Below, piece after piece: positions 35,701-46,000 of a stretch of DNA of 64,000 nt. Source of the stretch: Acanthaster planci (taxonomy: Eukaryota > Echinodermata > Asteroidea > Valvatida > Acanthasteridae); assembly GCF_001949145.1 (NCBI RefSeq), contig NW_019091629.1:364231-428230 (forward strand), read 5' to 3'. Within the stretch, counting starts at the first letter, position 1, and the number at the start of each line of letters is the position of its first letter. Both the position numbers and the translations under genes were made by a program. Under the pieces are notes generated by a model. It did no database searches. It was not told the DNA's origin and was given only the letters and a program-made list of their open reading frames with translations.

Positions 35701-36691
35701 ACGACCTGGCTTGACCCAGGTGGACCTGGTCCCTTCTCGATTGCCAAAGATCTGCTTCCAAGGACTGCGTGTACCGGATTGCCTCCTCCAGTTGCCTGTC
35801 TCGATCGTCCCGGAGACGGCTCAGCTCTCGCGACAAGGTGACTGCATTCTGCGGCCGTATGAAGGAATGTCCAGGGAGCTTTGGTGGCAGCGGTGGGAAA
35901 ACCTGGTGGTCGTCCTTCATCGCCATCTGCATCTTGCGGAGGGACACCAACAGGGCCAGGTGGCGTGCATCGCTGCTCTGCAGGGCCTGCCGCATGTCTT
36001 CAATGATCTCTCTGAGGCCGTCGTTTTCCTGCTGCAGCTTCATCACTTCTCGCTGATTTCTTGTACTGATTTCTTGTCTTGTACACCGGCATTCGGCAGA
36101 ATCAGAAGTCCCCGAACTGTTCAGGCCCTCCAAGGGTGTACCATTCAGGGTTGGAGTAACTGCCTCTGACGTGTCGTCACCGGGAGTGCAAGGCTTGCCC
36201 TGCTTGAACATGACAGAATGGTAGATCTCTGTCACCGGTCGCTTTTGGAAGCACTCCGTGCACATGGTGCGTATGCTTAGTCCACTCCGGGGCAAGACAC
36301 GGACTTCTGCTTCCACAAACTTCCCCTGACTGTCCCATCTCCTGGAAAAGTAATCCTCGGTCTCTTCTTCTATAAAGCACTGCACCAGTCTGGAATGAAA
36401 CTCTTTGAATGTCAGTTCTGCGATTCCCCCCGGCTCCTCGGCCGCTGGACTCCTGCCGCAGTCTGGACAACCAATCACCTCGCACAGAAGTTGGAAGTCT
36501 GAGATGGACACCCGGTCCTTGCCCAGTAGGTCCAGGTGATGGAAAATTTCCTGGATGTACTGGTCAATGCCAGTGGCAAGAACGACGACTTCATTTTCGA
36601 TGCCTTGGTCAAGACCGAATGCGTAAGCCAAAGCGCTTACCAGCCACTGGGACCGGCGGGCGGGAACAATAAACGACTCTGGTCTTTCCAT
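5422..36691 (-). CDS. EFCC1: EF-hand and coiled-coil domain protein, EFCC1/CCDC48-like (six exons)
   Basis: Spliced model, minus strand: 36691-35538, 27786-27536, 26674-26466, 21834-21676, 6340-6259, 5747-5422. This gives 2181 nt and 726 residues. Every junction is GT-AG and every phase fits (2/1, 1/2, 0/0, 0/0, 1/2). The N-terminus (residues 10-65) has the EFCC1 pattern: a PARRSQWLVSALA block, then VVLATGIDQYIQEIFHHLD. The EF-hand-like loop that follows is degenerate, with Leu, Lys and Arg at loop positions 3, 5 and 7, so calcium binding is doubtful. Residues about 208-250 and 280-385 are heptad-rich coiled coil. A Ser/Glu/Gly-rich linker, an Asn tract, a second coiled coil (about 539-591) and a Ser-rich tail follow. 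The molecular role of the family is poorly known. I recognised it from the N-terminal block. Assignment of the last two exons rests on strand, order and phase. At 726 residues it is longer than the roughly 600 residues I recall for the human protein, mainly through the linkers. Intron 4 (15.3 kb) contains an antisense gene. Confidence 0.82.
6259..6340 (-). CDS. EFCC1: EFCC1-like exon 5 (short, 82 bp)
   Basis: Found by asking for an exon that starts at phase 0 and ends at phase 1. The acceptor reads TTTCGTCTCAG and the donor GTAAAC. It encodes 27 residues starting NLSRRSAGKILMDTLEV, plausibly a helix. It is the only piece I found that connects exon 4 to the terminal exon in frame. Confidence 0.7.
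6341..9130. other. Intronic sequence (EFCC1-like intron 4, 3' part)
   Basis: No exon recognised. It may hold the promoter and the missing first exon of the plus-strand MULE/SWIM gene. Several TACATGTA palindromes occur (7520-7534, about 7958, 8255, 8477). Confidence 0.5.
9131..9250. mobile_element. Short hairpin element (MITE-like)
   Basis: Arms 9131-9183 and 9204-9250 are imperfect reverse complements sharing TGCAAATGAAAGCC/GGCTTTCATTTGC and GATTGG/CCAATC, with about 20 bp of loop. Neither arm matches the other MITE family apart from a CCAAT-type core. Confidence 0.7.
9609..9821 (+). CDS. MULE/SWIM gene, first recognisable exon
   Basis: The acceptor reads ATCACCCCCACAG. There are 71 codons, starting DVLPDQYLHKVCSFQEDTVP and ending TPRINLFK, followed by the donor GTTTGT. 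An in-frame stop follows four codons into the intron. A preceding exon ending at phase 0 must supply the start. The donor lies inside the first unit of a 26 bp tandem repeat. Confidence 0.75.
9609..14457 (+). CDS. MULE transposase-like protein with SWIM zinc finger (ZSWIM1/3-like), 5' partial
   Basis: Exons 9609-9821, 11061-11185, 12102-12368 and 12771-14457, all GT-AG, phases 0/0, 2/1 and 2/1. Together they encode 763 residues ending TAG. Residues 73-105 carry Cys/His residues (YRCHHNTR ... CVSC) like the FAR1/FLYWCH-type N-terminal domain of this family. Residues about 118-200 carry the conserved RYSHNHP and LRFRDV blocks. The RNase H-like core has candidate acidic residues D274 (VDHCG) and D341 (MTDE), the FHILQAAWRWLW block around H365, and a later Glu in YGERATRVLKEQ. 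The SWIM finger is C552-x-C554-x9-C564-x-H566. No internal stop or frameshift is visible. No terminal inverted repeats were seen next to it. I could not find an initiator exon upstream of 9609. The gene lies antisense inside EFCC1-like intron 4. It could be a domesticated host gene or a recently active element. Confidence 0.82.
9809..9886 (+). repeat. 26 bp minisatellite, three units, spanning a splice donor
   Basis: Three consecutive near-identical 26 bp units begin at 9809, 9835 and 9861 (AAATCTTTTCAAGGTTTGTG and the rest of the unit). Each contains an AAG/GTTTG-like donor. The first unit supplies the last coding bases and the real donor of the MULE/SWIM exon. Confidence 0.9.
10018..10373 (+). 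mobile_element. tRNA-derived SINE, copy 1
   Basis: A box A-like TGGCCCAGTGG is at 10026-10036 and a box B-like GGTTCAAATCC at 10070-10080. A body follows containing GACCTTGGGCAAGTCACTTT and a 3' part ending near ATAAG. A second copy at 43160-42843 aligns over the whole length, which defines the ends. An internal 18 bp segment (AGCAGGTGAGCGCCTGGT) is duplicated near the 3' end. It lies in the first visible intron of the MULE/SWIM gene. Confidence 0.8.
11061..11185 (+). CDS. MULE/SWIM gene, exon with Cys/His zinc-binding-like motif
   Basis: The acceptor reads ACCATTACAG and the donor GTGAGA. It encodes KSYRCHHNTRSRVKKLSLK and then CVSCMTITVKR, the basic Cys/His block seen in this family next to its DNA-binding region. 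Confidence 0.75.
12102..12368 (+). CDS. MULE/SWIM gene, exon with HNHP and RFRDV blocks
   Basis: The acceptor reads TTCTGCTCCAAG and the donor GTAAGC. It encodes DPHLPDYPMRVCLRYSHNHP and further blocks through DEQWCR. The split Arg codons at both ends restore the frame with the neighbouring exons. Confidence 0.8.
12771..14457 (+). CDS. MULE/SWIM gene, terminal exon (RNase H-like core and SWIM finger)
   Basis: The acceptor reads TTTCGTTTCCAG. An alternative CAG at 12739 does not fit the phase of the preceding exon. The 561 codons carry the catalytic core and the SWIM finger, then a Pro/Ser-rich C-terminal extension. This is the longest open frame in the window and is GC-richer than its flanks. 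Confidence 0.88.
14903..14955. repeat. Fragment of the same dispersed repeat
   Basis: ACCAAAGGAGCCTCTGTTGC followed by TCTTGGTCGAGGTCGGAGCCCA matches the 3' part of copy B at 43580-43641. Confidence 0.5.
16905..17400. repeat. Diverged tandem repeat interrupted by an assembly gap
   Basis: Related units start near 16917 (AAATGTTTAACATTTCGG), 17215 (AAATGTTGAACATCTCAC) and 17373 (AAATGTTGAGCGTCTCGG). The first two are each followed by TTGGGATTGAATGAG-like and GAAGTGAATAC-like blocks. The N run lies between the first two units. Confidence 0.6.
17019..17160. other. Assembly gap (N run)
   Basis: 142 unresolved bases inside a tandem repeat. Open frames that cross it are artefacts. Confidence 1.
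20350..20371. repeat. (AATA)n microsatellite
   Basis: About five uninterrupted AATA units in intron 4 of the EFCC1-like gene. Confidence 0.8.
21676..21834 (-). CDS. EFCC1: EFCC1-like exon 4 (coiled coil)
   Basis: Exactly 53 codons, phase 0 at both ends, with acceptor TTTTGCAG-type context and donor GTCAGT. The residues form regular heptads (ADLLHELNTKLQENEQYKTE and following), a strong coiled-coil signature. The exon precedes the 15.3 kb intron. Confidence 0.8.
21835..26465. other. EFCC1-like intron 3
   Basis: 4.6 kb. Contains copy A of the dispersed repeat and otherwise unique-looking sequence. No exon found on either strand. Confidence 0.5.
22899..23066. repeat. Dispersed repeat of unknown type, copy A
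   Basis: GTTGGTCGGGAGTGTTCA, TTTGTTGGTAGCG and a later CTCTCTTGGTCCAGG...GGACCCA align in order with 43459-43641. No tRNA promoter boxes or inverted ends were recognised. Confidence 0.6.
26466..26674 (-). CDS. EFCC1: EFCC1-like exon 3 (poly-Asn tract and coiled coil)
   Basis: The acceptor reads TGTATGTAG and the donor GTAAGG. The exon joins exon 2 in frame through a split Ile codon. It encodes an Asn run broken by one Thr (AAT/AAC microsatellite at about 26596-26640), then an amphipathic stretch, DADWLIKLTQVQKHLLETE, typical of a helix. It ends at phase 0. Confidence 0.8.
27536..27786 (-). CDS. EFCC1: EFCC1-like exon 2 (Ser/Gly/Glu-rich linker)
   Basis: The acceptor reads GTCCGCAG and the donor GTAAGT. 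The exon encodes a low-complexity acidic linker (residues about 386-468) with a tandem motif of the type SEESGGS repeated about three times, rich in predicted phosphosites. The plus-strand open frame across it is only the antisense shadow. Confidence 0.8.
27787..35537. other. EFCC1-like intron 1
   Basis: 7.75 kb. Many short frames are open but none has coherent splice sites or recognisable motifs. No clear transposon ends were seen. Confidence 0.5.
35538..36691 (-). CDS. EFCC1: EFCC1-like exon 1 (start codon, EF-hand-like region, first coiled coils)
   Basis: ATG is at 36691-36689 and the frame is open for 384 codons. The donor GTAAGA follows 35538 and leaves two bases of a split codon. Residues 10-80 are the conserved head. 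Cys pairs near residues 95-98 (CPDC) and 143-147 (CTEC) could be structural. The rest is Gln/Arg/Glu-rich coiled coil. The start is chosen because the conserved PARRSQWL block begins ten codons later. Confidence 0.88.
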
Positions 36692-36771
36692 GTCCCAGAC
36701 TTATCTTTTATGCACAGCATAAAGAATTCGATGCAGTCTCAAAAAAGAACTTCGTTCGCGGTTTGTGCTCA

Positions 36772-36779
36772 CTTATATA
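36772..36779 (-). promoter_or_regulatory. Candidate TATA box upstream of the EFCC1-like gene
   Basis: The minus strand reads TATATAAG about 80 bp upstream of the ATG at 36691. That would place a start site near 36745 and give a short 5' UTR. The neighbouring 36960-37010 stretch is GC-rich with several CpGs. This is inference from motif and spacing only. Confidence 0.3.
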
Positions 36780-39700
36780 TGGAGAGATATATCTTGTGTA
36801 ATGAACACTCAAGCACTAGAAATACTGCACTACAGGTCCGGAGCATGTGATCGCGCACACCGTGACTACAATCAAGCACTCGGCAAAATGCTCGGCACTA
36901 CCAAGTGTACACTGATTATCACCCTTACACGGCGATAAATGCCCGCTGGCGTTATACAACGTGCGACCGGCCGCCCGCGCAGCTCTCCCGCTGCGTCCCC
37001 CGTATTTATGAATGGATGACTGCTAAATTCGCAGGCTTGATGAGCCGTGCTCGTATATTACGAGGATCAGCGAGCAGTGCAATTAACGGGATGATGTTCA
37101 CCGTTTGCTCGTGTACGGTTCGGCGTGTGGTGCATGCTGGCGAACCGGTAGTGACTGGCAACTGACAGCGTTTATTGGGCGAGCCCAAAACGAGGAAGGT
37201 CGAGTGGAATGCGAGTTGAAATGCAATCAGGAATTCGATTTGACTCCTTGTACGCTGAGAGGGCTGTTCAGTCTTTCTCTGGTTTGTTCGTGGTAATTGT
37301 GTTCGGTAAGAACACAGCTGACTTAGAAAAGGAGATGCAGAGAGCTGAGACGATGGGGGACGCTGCAGAAACTAAAAAAAAAATCAAATGATCACTCTAT
37401 CCACTGACGTGGAATTGACGTGCAATCCTATATGAAGAGCCAGTCATTTAAATTGTTGACCTTGATGCAGTGCCTGCATCTCACCCGTGGTTAGAGATCA
37501 CATTGTTCTTCCAAGTATATTTCCCATCCTGTTACAATAATTACACACATGGAGATGACAAAATAATAAAATTCGACGATTTCATTTTCATGAGATGCTA
37601 AATGTTGTGTTCTCGTTGCCATACAGCAATGACAACTTTTTTGGCAACTTACCATATTGTTATCTTTCTTTATTTTCAATTTTCAATAGTCATTATTTAG
37701 TTATTTATGCTACATTCCAAAATATTATGTTACGATTGTTCACCTTGATGCAATGATCTAGAATCTCATGGCATAATTAGTGAAATACATGTGTAGGCCT
37801 ATTATCAATTCATGTCCTTACTGTGTGCATGCATTTATCAAGAGCAGCTTTTAAGGGCTTGCTTGATAAAATTAGATTGAACAATCCTCTTAAGCAGACA
37901 TTCATCATTTATATACCTTCCTAAAGATCAACTGTCAATGGTTTATTAAAGTTTAATTAACAAGAAAAATCGTCATTCATTTGTATTCTCTACGGAGGTA
38001 GATCCCATTTTTGAACACTTGTTTGCCACATAACACCGGTACTTTATTGGGGTAGGCTTCAAGAATTTGGACAACTCACTCCTCAGGGAGTAAAGCTTTG
38101 ATTCTAATATCAGTTTTGCAGTGAGTATGTGTTATAGTGGGCGCTTAAGAGTCCTGTCTTCATCACCGGTCTGTAATGTGACGGAACGGCTATCGAATTG
38201 TCGTGTGTATCGCGGGCAGTGCGGAATATGGATGCTCAAAGTACAAAATAAAACATAGGGATCCATGTCTCCAATGTGTTACATTGAGGTTGTCATAAAT
38301 CAATACATTATTCGCATTGGATTCAGCAACGATATAGCTTGAAATGAAATGACAATCTACGTTTGATGATAAACAATGCCAGAACGCCAAAGCATTATAA
38401 ATATAAACCTGAAACGATTGGAGGAGTATTTGTGTGACATTGTCATGCACGCTACCACCATCACTGCCGAACACTACGCACGGAACCGATACGGCTCTCA
38501 GTTGTAGAAGTCCTGTCGGGCTAAGTGTGTAAACAGTTTTAGATACATTGTCCCAGCTGTGATTTAAGAGACACACTGCGGTAAAATAGCAAACATTGAC
38601 AGGGAGACATTCGAGATTCGAGGGAAACATTTTATAGCAAAATTATTTTACATTGCGTGTTGGATAGCTTGATAGTTATTCTCCAGTTAAAACTTCGAAG
38701 TTTGGTCGAGTTAGGTTTGTTTGAGGTTCAAGGACGACAAGTTTGTTCACGACCCTATCGGAATATCTCATTAAAAAGGTATCATTTTGGGTATTTTTTT
38801 ACAATCAAATTTATCACAATACTAAAACTTCCATTTGTTATTTGAAACTCAGCTTAGAAATTATCTAACAAATGAAACCTTGTCTAAACGGAATACCTAA
38901 AAAGAATAAAGAATACTCAATTAGTTAAAATTACCAAATCAATTCAAAACGTTGCGCAACATCATTTCTGGATAAACGGAAATTTCAAATGGGGGAAATA
39001 GAAAAATCACTTTAAACAGATGCTTTAAACAACGTGAGATGACCCACAGAGGGCAGCAAAGTCATCTTTCATGCAAGGCGTCTGCACAATACGACTGAGC
39101 GTGTACGAACTACATCCAAGACCTTTCTCTTGCAACGGCGCAGTTGCAGCTTTTGCCAAATAGTGTTTAGCCAATGATGTGACTGACGGAATGCAGAAAT
39201 ACAAGAAGAATTCACAAAGCGTCTCAAAAACTGAAACACGAATGAAACCGCCCTCTCCTTGGAACACGGACAGAGTAAATGTGTATTTTAAACCCCAAAC
39301 TGCCGCCAATCATTATTCTTATTTTAAATTTTACTTCGGTGGTCACTCTTAATAATATAAAAGAAAGATCAGTAGTTCGACCACTGCAATGGTCGACTGC
39401 TTTCGACCAGCACAAATGAGCGATACAGTGCCATCTGAACCGCTGTGAGTCAAACGATATTCCGAAATCTCTCACATTTTGTAGTTGGGTGCATCTCTCG
39501 TTGCTTTCATGGTCTCTACCGCCTAAACAGAACAATATTCTATGTTAATTGTTCCGTAGGCACTTAATTACGAAAAGACAAATATTGATAACCACTGATC
39601 CTCCTTGCCACAAGACTTACGTCTAAAATAAATGACAATCAATTTCTAGTCGTAATTCATAGTCGTCGCTCGGACTTGCCCAGACCGATGATAAACGCAC

Positions 39701-39912
39701 GTGGACTGTGGAAAGCTCCCTCTATCGTAGAATAATGTTGAGTTTAAATGAAAGCTCACAACATTCTCAAGTCTTATGCTTGGCATTGCCCGGACTGATC
39801 GATAAATACCACCGGTGAGCCTCGAGTACCCTATTTTGCCATAAAACAATACAAGCATAAAGTTTCAGATCTGTCCAACTCTACTCGATGGGAAAGTACA
39901 ACCTGGTGTGGC
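36780..39912. other. Spacer between the PRMT 3' end and the EFCC1-like 5' end
   Basis: GC-rich, CpG-containing sequence at about 36940-37180 grades into AT-rich DNA. The two genes are head-to-tail on the minus strand. No further gene seen. Confidence 0.5.
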
Positions 39913-40012
39913 CTAATACATCTCGACGGGCCCCGGTGTCTGCCAGGTGTTGTACATCTTCTCTTCCCGTTGGCCATCTCCAATCTGGTAGCTCAGTTTG
40001 ATATCCAAGTGC
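39913..40012 (-). CDS. PRMT6: PRMT exon 13 (C-terminus and stop)
   Basis: Acceptor TCTGTCGTCAG. It encodes HLDIKLSYQIGDGQREEKMY and ends PVEMY with TAG at 39915-39913. The final barrel strand matches the family. Confidence 0.83.
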
Positions 40013-43000
40013 CTGACGACAGATTGATACCCATGAATGTTAGCACCAGGTACTAGGGGCTCTTTTAAGGAGGTAAGACTTATTTGAATACTCAGGGTTT
40101 TTTTCACTTTGTGGCCTGAATGAGCGCAAGAATCCATTTTACATTAGGGCAAGCAAACGTCAACGGCCATATAATACACGCATTAACACCACCACATTTA
40201 ATTACCGGGTAAAGAGGCAAATATTTAAACTTCAATCTGAGCTGGGGGTCGGACTCAGACAGGAAGGTTTAGCCTTTTATAGAAATCCAAGTGATCCAGT
40301 TTCATTCCACAGAAATGGGATTTCAATGGAAAAGTCCACATTTGCACTATTCATAATGTGACTGAGAAGTTGTATCTGAGCCCAGTATATGAAACGACAT
40401 AAGCCAATACCTCTCATTCAGGTCCGCTGGAGTGAGAGTCATGCTCCCTTGGATGACGTCACCTTTCTTAACAGGAATGCCTTCGTCACGGTAAAGAACA
40501 GCCTGGTTCCAGTGAGTTCGGCTGATTGGGCAGAAGGATGAACAACTCATTTTCGGTATCATATCGCAATGCATATTCAAGACTAACAACCGACCAATTA
40601 CACGCGGCAAATACTGGGTAGCAACAAGGCTATAAAGAAAAGTGAAAAGACCACCAAAAGAGGTGGTGGGAACTTTTCAAAATTATTAAATAAAGTTCAA
40701 ATTGGCTTATCGCCGTTTGCAAATAGCTATGCCCCCTCAGACACATCTATGGAATTTGTACATTGGGGCTTGTTTGTCTCAGATATTGCGCGACTCTCGT
40801 CCATTTGATTTAGTACATTATATAATTGGACAAGCTGCAATGACACAGTTCTACTGCGACAGGTCAAATGCAGCGTATTCACGGCCTAGCCATGAGCGAT
40901 TCAGTCCCAGCAGCGAAACCTGTCGGTGTCAGTTATGGAAGAAGAGAATTATGATCATGACCACAGAATTCCTTGATTAGCAGAACCACAGAATTGGGCC
41001 CAAAATAGCACACTGTCAAGATTTTTTAACATAATGCAGCTAACTCCCGCATAACACATTGTACCAGACATGGGAGGGATGACAGAAGGTTTCAACATCA
41101 TCTGAAATATTACTTTGGTCAGGAGTTATTCACTGTCATAGCGTAAGACCCAATTTCAAGTGCTTTTTGCACCAGTCATCACAAAGTTCATTTTAGCCCA
41201 CTCACGTAGAGAACGGGGACGTCGACAAAACCTTGGTGTCCTTGCCAGGGGCCTCGAAGTAAGCATCGAACCAGGTGGCAAAGCCAGTGAGGCTAGTGGA
41301 CCTGTCGCATGTCACCTGAAAGTCCCCCTGAAGATAGAAATGGTTGAGTAAATGCACCACCTCAGGAGTTAGATCGCCCAAATGTATTGACAGTGGGCAC
41401 TTGTAACATGTGCAATATACATATTCATTAATTAACTCAAATGAAATTTGGTGAAGATTCGGAGTTATGCTTCACACATGCAGTTTCTTATCCTGACCAG
41501 TGGTGAAATTATAGTTGGCAATGGCAAAGAGACACCTGTGTCCTTCAATGTCCCTCTAGGCAGAATTGGGAGAGGAAAACAAACTTCTTTATACTATCTA
41601 AAGCTATGATCAAGAAGACCTTCTAGAAGGCAAAAGTAACTCTTCCGCCCCAAACGAAGAATAAAAGGCTCGATGAACGAATGCCCCTTTCCCAGGTCCC
41701 AACGCCGTATCTTTGAAAGATCGCTCGGGTTTCTAAGCATATATTCGTCACCCTACCTCGCTGGTTGGTGCTCCCTCGGCTTAAACGGTCCCAGAAGAAA
41801 CCACCGAGTGAACGATATGTTTTACAGGGTGGAATTCCGTTACCTCTTGTTTGTGTCAACTGAATGGACCCCAGCAAAGCACCAAGTACAGCTTCCTACC
41901 TTGACAAGGTCCAGACCCTTGAGGGTCACAGTGTTTACGTCAAGGTCGTAGAGTGGCTGAGCAGGGCCGATGACACTTTCACTTGGAATGTCCTCTCTGC
42001 GCACAGAGCCTGTATATTAAAAATCAAATTAGAGACTTCTCAATAAAACTCTTGAATGCATCATTCCCAATTTTCTTTGTTTCCAATCTTTGAATTGGGC
42101 ACAATCCTATGGGTGCATTTTTATTTTAAACCTAACAGTCCTGAATACTTCCATTTTTTGTCCCCTCAATTTTTTTATTTTATCGTTTCTGATTTTGAGG
42201 GGCCCCTTTCCTTGTTTTATATCGTTTGGTTTTATGTTTGATGTGGTACATTTTCAAAACTTTATTTGTTGATGTAAAACAAGCTAGTCAGCGAGCAAGG
42301 TTTGCAGGAATCCTAACAACAATGCTTGAAATGGTCAGGAATCTGAGGGTGTAGTCATTTAAAAAATCGAGAAAATGCACTTAAACGGACGTAGACAACT
42401 GCAAGGGAAAATCTGTGTTACCGTGGAACATGAAATGAAAACAATACATTAACTAAATTTGTAAAACAAAATTGACAAATTACGAGAGAGCTCTGCTTTT
42501 CGACTAGTTAGCAACTTACAGCGCATATAAACGGCAAAAACCAGCACACAAAATGATACGTTTTATCTGAATATACTTAACAACTTATGGAAGGCAGGCC
42601 TGATACTGTTTCACATCTTATTTACGTGCTTTCTTCCTCGTTACTTACCAAGAAGACATTTCTTAGCGAAGGGAATCATGCATTCCATACTCAGGTCGTA
42701 AGTCTTCTTCGTGCTTGACCAAAAGTCAATCCTAGACAAGGAAAAAACAACAAAAAGGAGTGACACTTCATGAAGAGAATTCGTAACGATCGTTTACTCA
42801 AAAACAGGACGACTTTTTAAATAATTACAATAATACCGATGTCTTATATTGCGCACATATCCACCCTGCTGGGTGCTCAAGGCTCATCATTATCCCTGCA
42901 CATTGGGCTCACAACAACTGAACACTCCTGAAACCATCTCAGCTGCCTGGGGAGTATACTAGCTGATGCAGCCCCATCAGGCGCACACTGCTAACATAAC

Positions 43001-46000
43001 CAAATCTGTCTTCACAAGTACATAATTACTCCTGGGTGGAAAGAGGCACTTAGGGACAGTGGCTTGCCCTTGATCGCAACATGCGGCCACCAGATGGATT
43101 GGAACCTCTGACCCTGTGATCAGGAGCTACAAACCCTAACCACTAGGCCACATGCCCCCCTTCTGGTACACCTCTATACTTCTGAGGGTACTAGGAATAC
43201 AACCAAACAATTCTTCTTGGTGTATGTGTACGTCTTGTTATAGTATTCGTAAATTGAGTTTTTCATTACATACATTTTACAAGAAGAGGCCAAAATTATT
43301 TTACTTTTTAAAGCACCCACGCGACACTGGCCTAATACTGTGACTGAAGGTCCATGACCAGAGCTGTTTATAGAGACATTGGGCGTGTCTCAGTTGTTGA
43401 AGGATTATACGTCAGTGCATACAATCAATAAATTAGCACACAATCCACCTCCAGCAGAAGCACGCCCTCATCGGTTGAATAAGCCGCGTTGGTGGGGAGT
43501 GTTCAATTTGTTGGTAGCGATGAAACCGTTACGCGTGCATTTCCTGGTCGTTCGTGAACTACGCGAGGTTCAGTTCCGACCAAAGGAGCCTTTGTTGCTA
43601 AGAAAATAACACTCTTTCTTGGTGCAGCTCGAGGCCCACAATTCCATGCTGTAATGAACAGCCACTTTGGTTCCAAAGTCTGAAGATGGCGGTACTCCCT
43701 CTATATACAGCCATGACCATAACTGGTTCAAATGCGATAGGAAATAATAAGTAACATCAGCATGTCTAGCTTCTCACCTTCTTTCGTAGAGCTTACGGCA
43801 ATCCACAGGCGAAACAAAGAGAGTACATTTGCCGGGAAGAATTAATCCACCCTGGACACAACCAAAATTGGATTAGAACTATGGCTTCGTCTACGACGAC
43901 CTTTGTTGTATCGTATTAGGCGTCTATTTGATAGATAGGCCATGCAAATTAGAAAAAAAATGCTGCCCGGTAAGAGAGAAAGCTCTGGCCGGAATAGTAT
44001 TTTGCTCAATTCGAGTGAAATGTGTTCCTTTATGAAATATAACTACGAAGCGGCTATCTGGTTAGTTTACGTTTTAGAAAGTTAGTTTTTTCGGGTGGCA
44101 GTATTTCAAAAATAATTTTGATGTGAAATAATTTTGACGTGAAATCATATGGAGCTGAAACATTTATTGCTTGCTCTCTAGTAAAATAAAGAATTATTCG
44201 GGGAGGAAAGTTATGTCACCGAGGCATGATCGCAACGCTGGTTATCGCAATATGAGAAAAAAAAGATGTATCATGGAACTGTCTGTATCATAGCTCCGTG
44301 GTTGTGCGAGGTGGCAAGCACCATGAACGCATCCGCACGCACCATGAGAAGTACAGTACTCCAAGGCAAAAACGTGATAGACGGTGAAGATTTCGCTCGA
44401 GAATTCGGCATGGGTCGTTCGAGTTAGACTGCACCTCGTGTATGTACTGGTGACAAGTACATCAGTAACTCGTTTGACCACAGGCCATTTGGCATGGGTC
44501 GTTCGAGTGGGACTGCACCTCGTGTGAGAAGTATATCAGTGGTCAAACAACTCGTTGCGCCCCCAACTATACCTCTGGTCTGCCAACATAGTTCAAAATG
44601 AGAAGTTGTTTTCGAGAATCGAACTCACCTTCTTCAGAAATCGGTCTCTTGCCACTACAACAGAGTTCAGCATACCCTCAAAGAACAAAAAATTGCCCTG
44701 CCAAAAGAGAACGCAACAAGATAGAGGCCTACAGTGTTTTCTTTTACGCATTTATTTTCGCAAAATCAAAAGATGTTGAGGCGACCGGAAGTCAAACCCA
44801 CAACTCGCCGATATACATCGTATACTTCTTAAACATTCTACTTTTTTATTTATTTACTGCCTTCGGAACGTGACAGCCTTTCTACGTCGTCGCTGACAAA
44901 GCCACGCAGCCTATCAACGACAAGCTCATCGTGCTTAATTTGAAAGCACTATCATTTCCAAAACAGGGAAGTGACTTTCTTTAAAATGGCTTTTACACTC
45001 AAAACGCATTTGCCAAATCCGCTAATGATTAATATTCAGAGCTGGTTTTTACGACAAAATCAAACATGAATGCCCCCGTCAAGTCTTTCAACAGAAACGC
45101 TTTTGGTGTAGCCTAAGGCTTTAGTGTCTATGCCCAACTCAGAATTTAAAATGGCTTTTACACTCAAAACGCATTTGCCAAATCCGCTAATGATTAATAT
45201 TCAGAGCTGGTTTTTACGACAAAATCAAACATGAATGCCCCCGTCAAGTCTTTCAACAGAAACGCTTTTGGTGTAAGGCTTTAGCGTCTATGCCCAACTC
45301 AGATTTGGCATCGTCTCACTGGACAACTTTGCCTGGGCTAGATCGTCTGAAATCAGCATCTGGTGAAGTCAATTTATTCCTCCACTATTCCGATCATCTC
45401 TCGCCCTTTTTAACGATCCCTGAAAGTTGAATCGTCCGTATTGAAGCACCCACAAATAAGGAAATTAATTTAAAAAAAAATCTTTAAATTCACATTACCA
45501 TCCATTCACTGACGAGAATATCAGCTTTCTCAGGCAAATCTACCACCTCGGCCTTGCCGTTGATCAACTCGACTACGCTCTCCAGGTTATTCTCCCGAAC
45601 TACTTGCTTTGCCTGCTCAATAATAGAGCTGGCGTCGATGCCGTACACTAGGGTTTCAGGTGAATAGAAGGAAGGGGTCGTGGAAGGATGGATTGTGTGG
45701 TATGTGTGCAGATTGTTTGTCTTCTTTTTCTTTTTTTCTTCTTCTAACAGTTGGTGAAATACTGTCTTATGCAGCAGCCAACTGCTACGAAATATAAAAA
45801 CAAAAGAAGACTGCACCAAAGTCTGCTTGTGCAGATTCCAGTGGAACAAAGTCACATACCCCCCCCAATGGCCGCCGAAGGATTTATTACAGTTGGCAGC
45901 CATGGTCTTTGCTATCTTAATTTCACACCAAAGCACTCCGACCAACGACAGACGCTGAGCAGAAAATATTCAGCGACTCTTTTTACAAGCAGGAACACTG

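Noticed and set aside
35711-36169. 152-codon plus-strand frame
   Set aside because: Antisense of EFCC1-like exon 1. It is open only because of codon bias on the other strand.
38190-38630. 146-codon minus-strand frame between PRMT and EFCC1-like genes
   Set aside because: No motif, composition like the surrounding AT-rich spacer, and no support for splicing.
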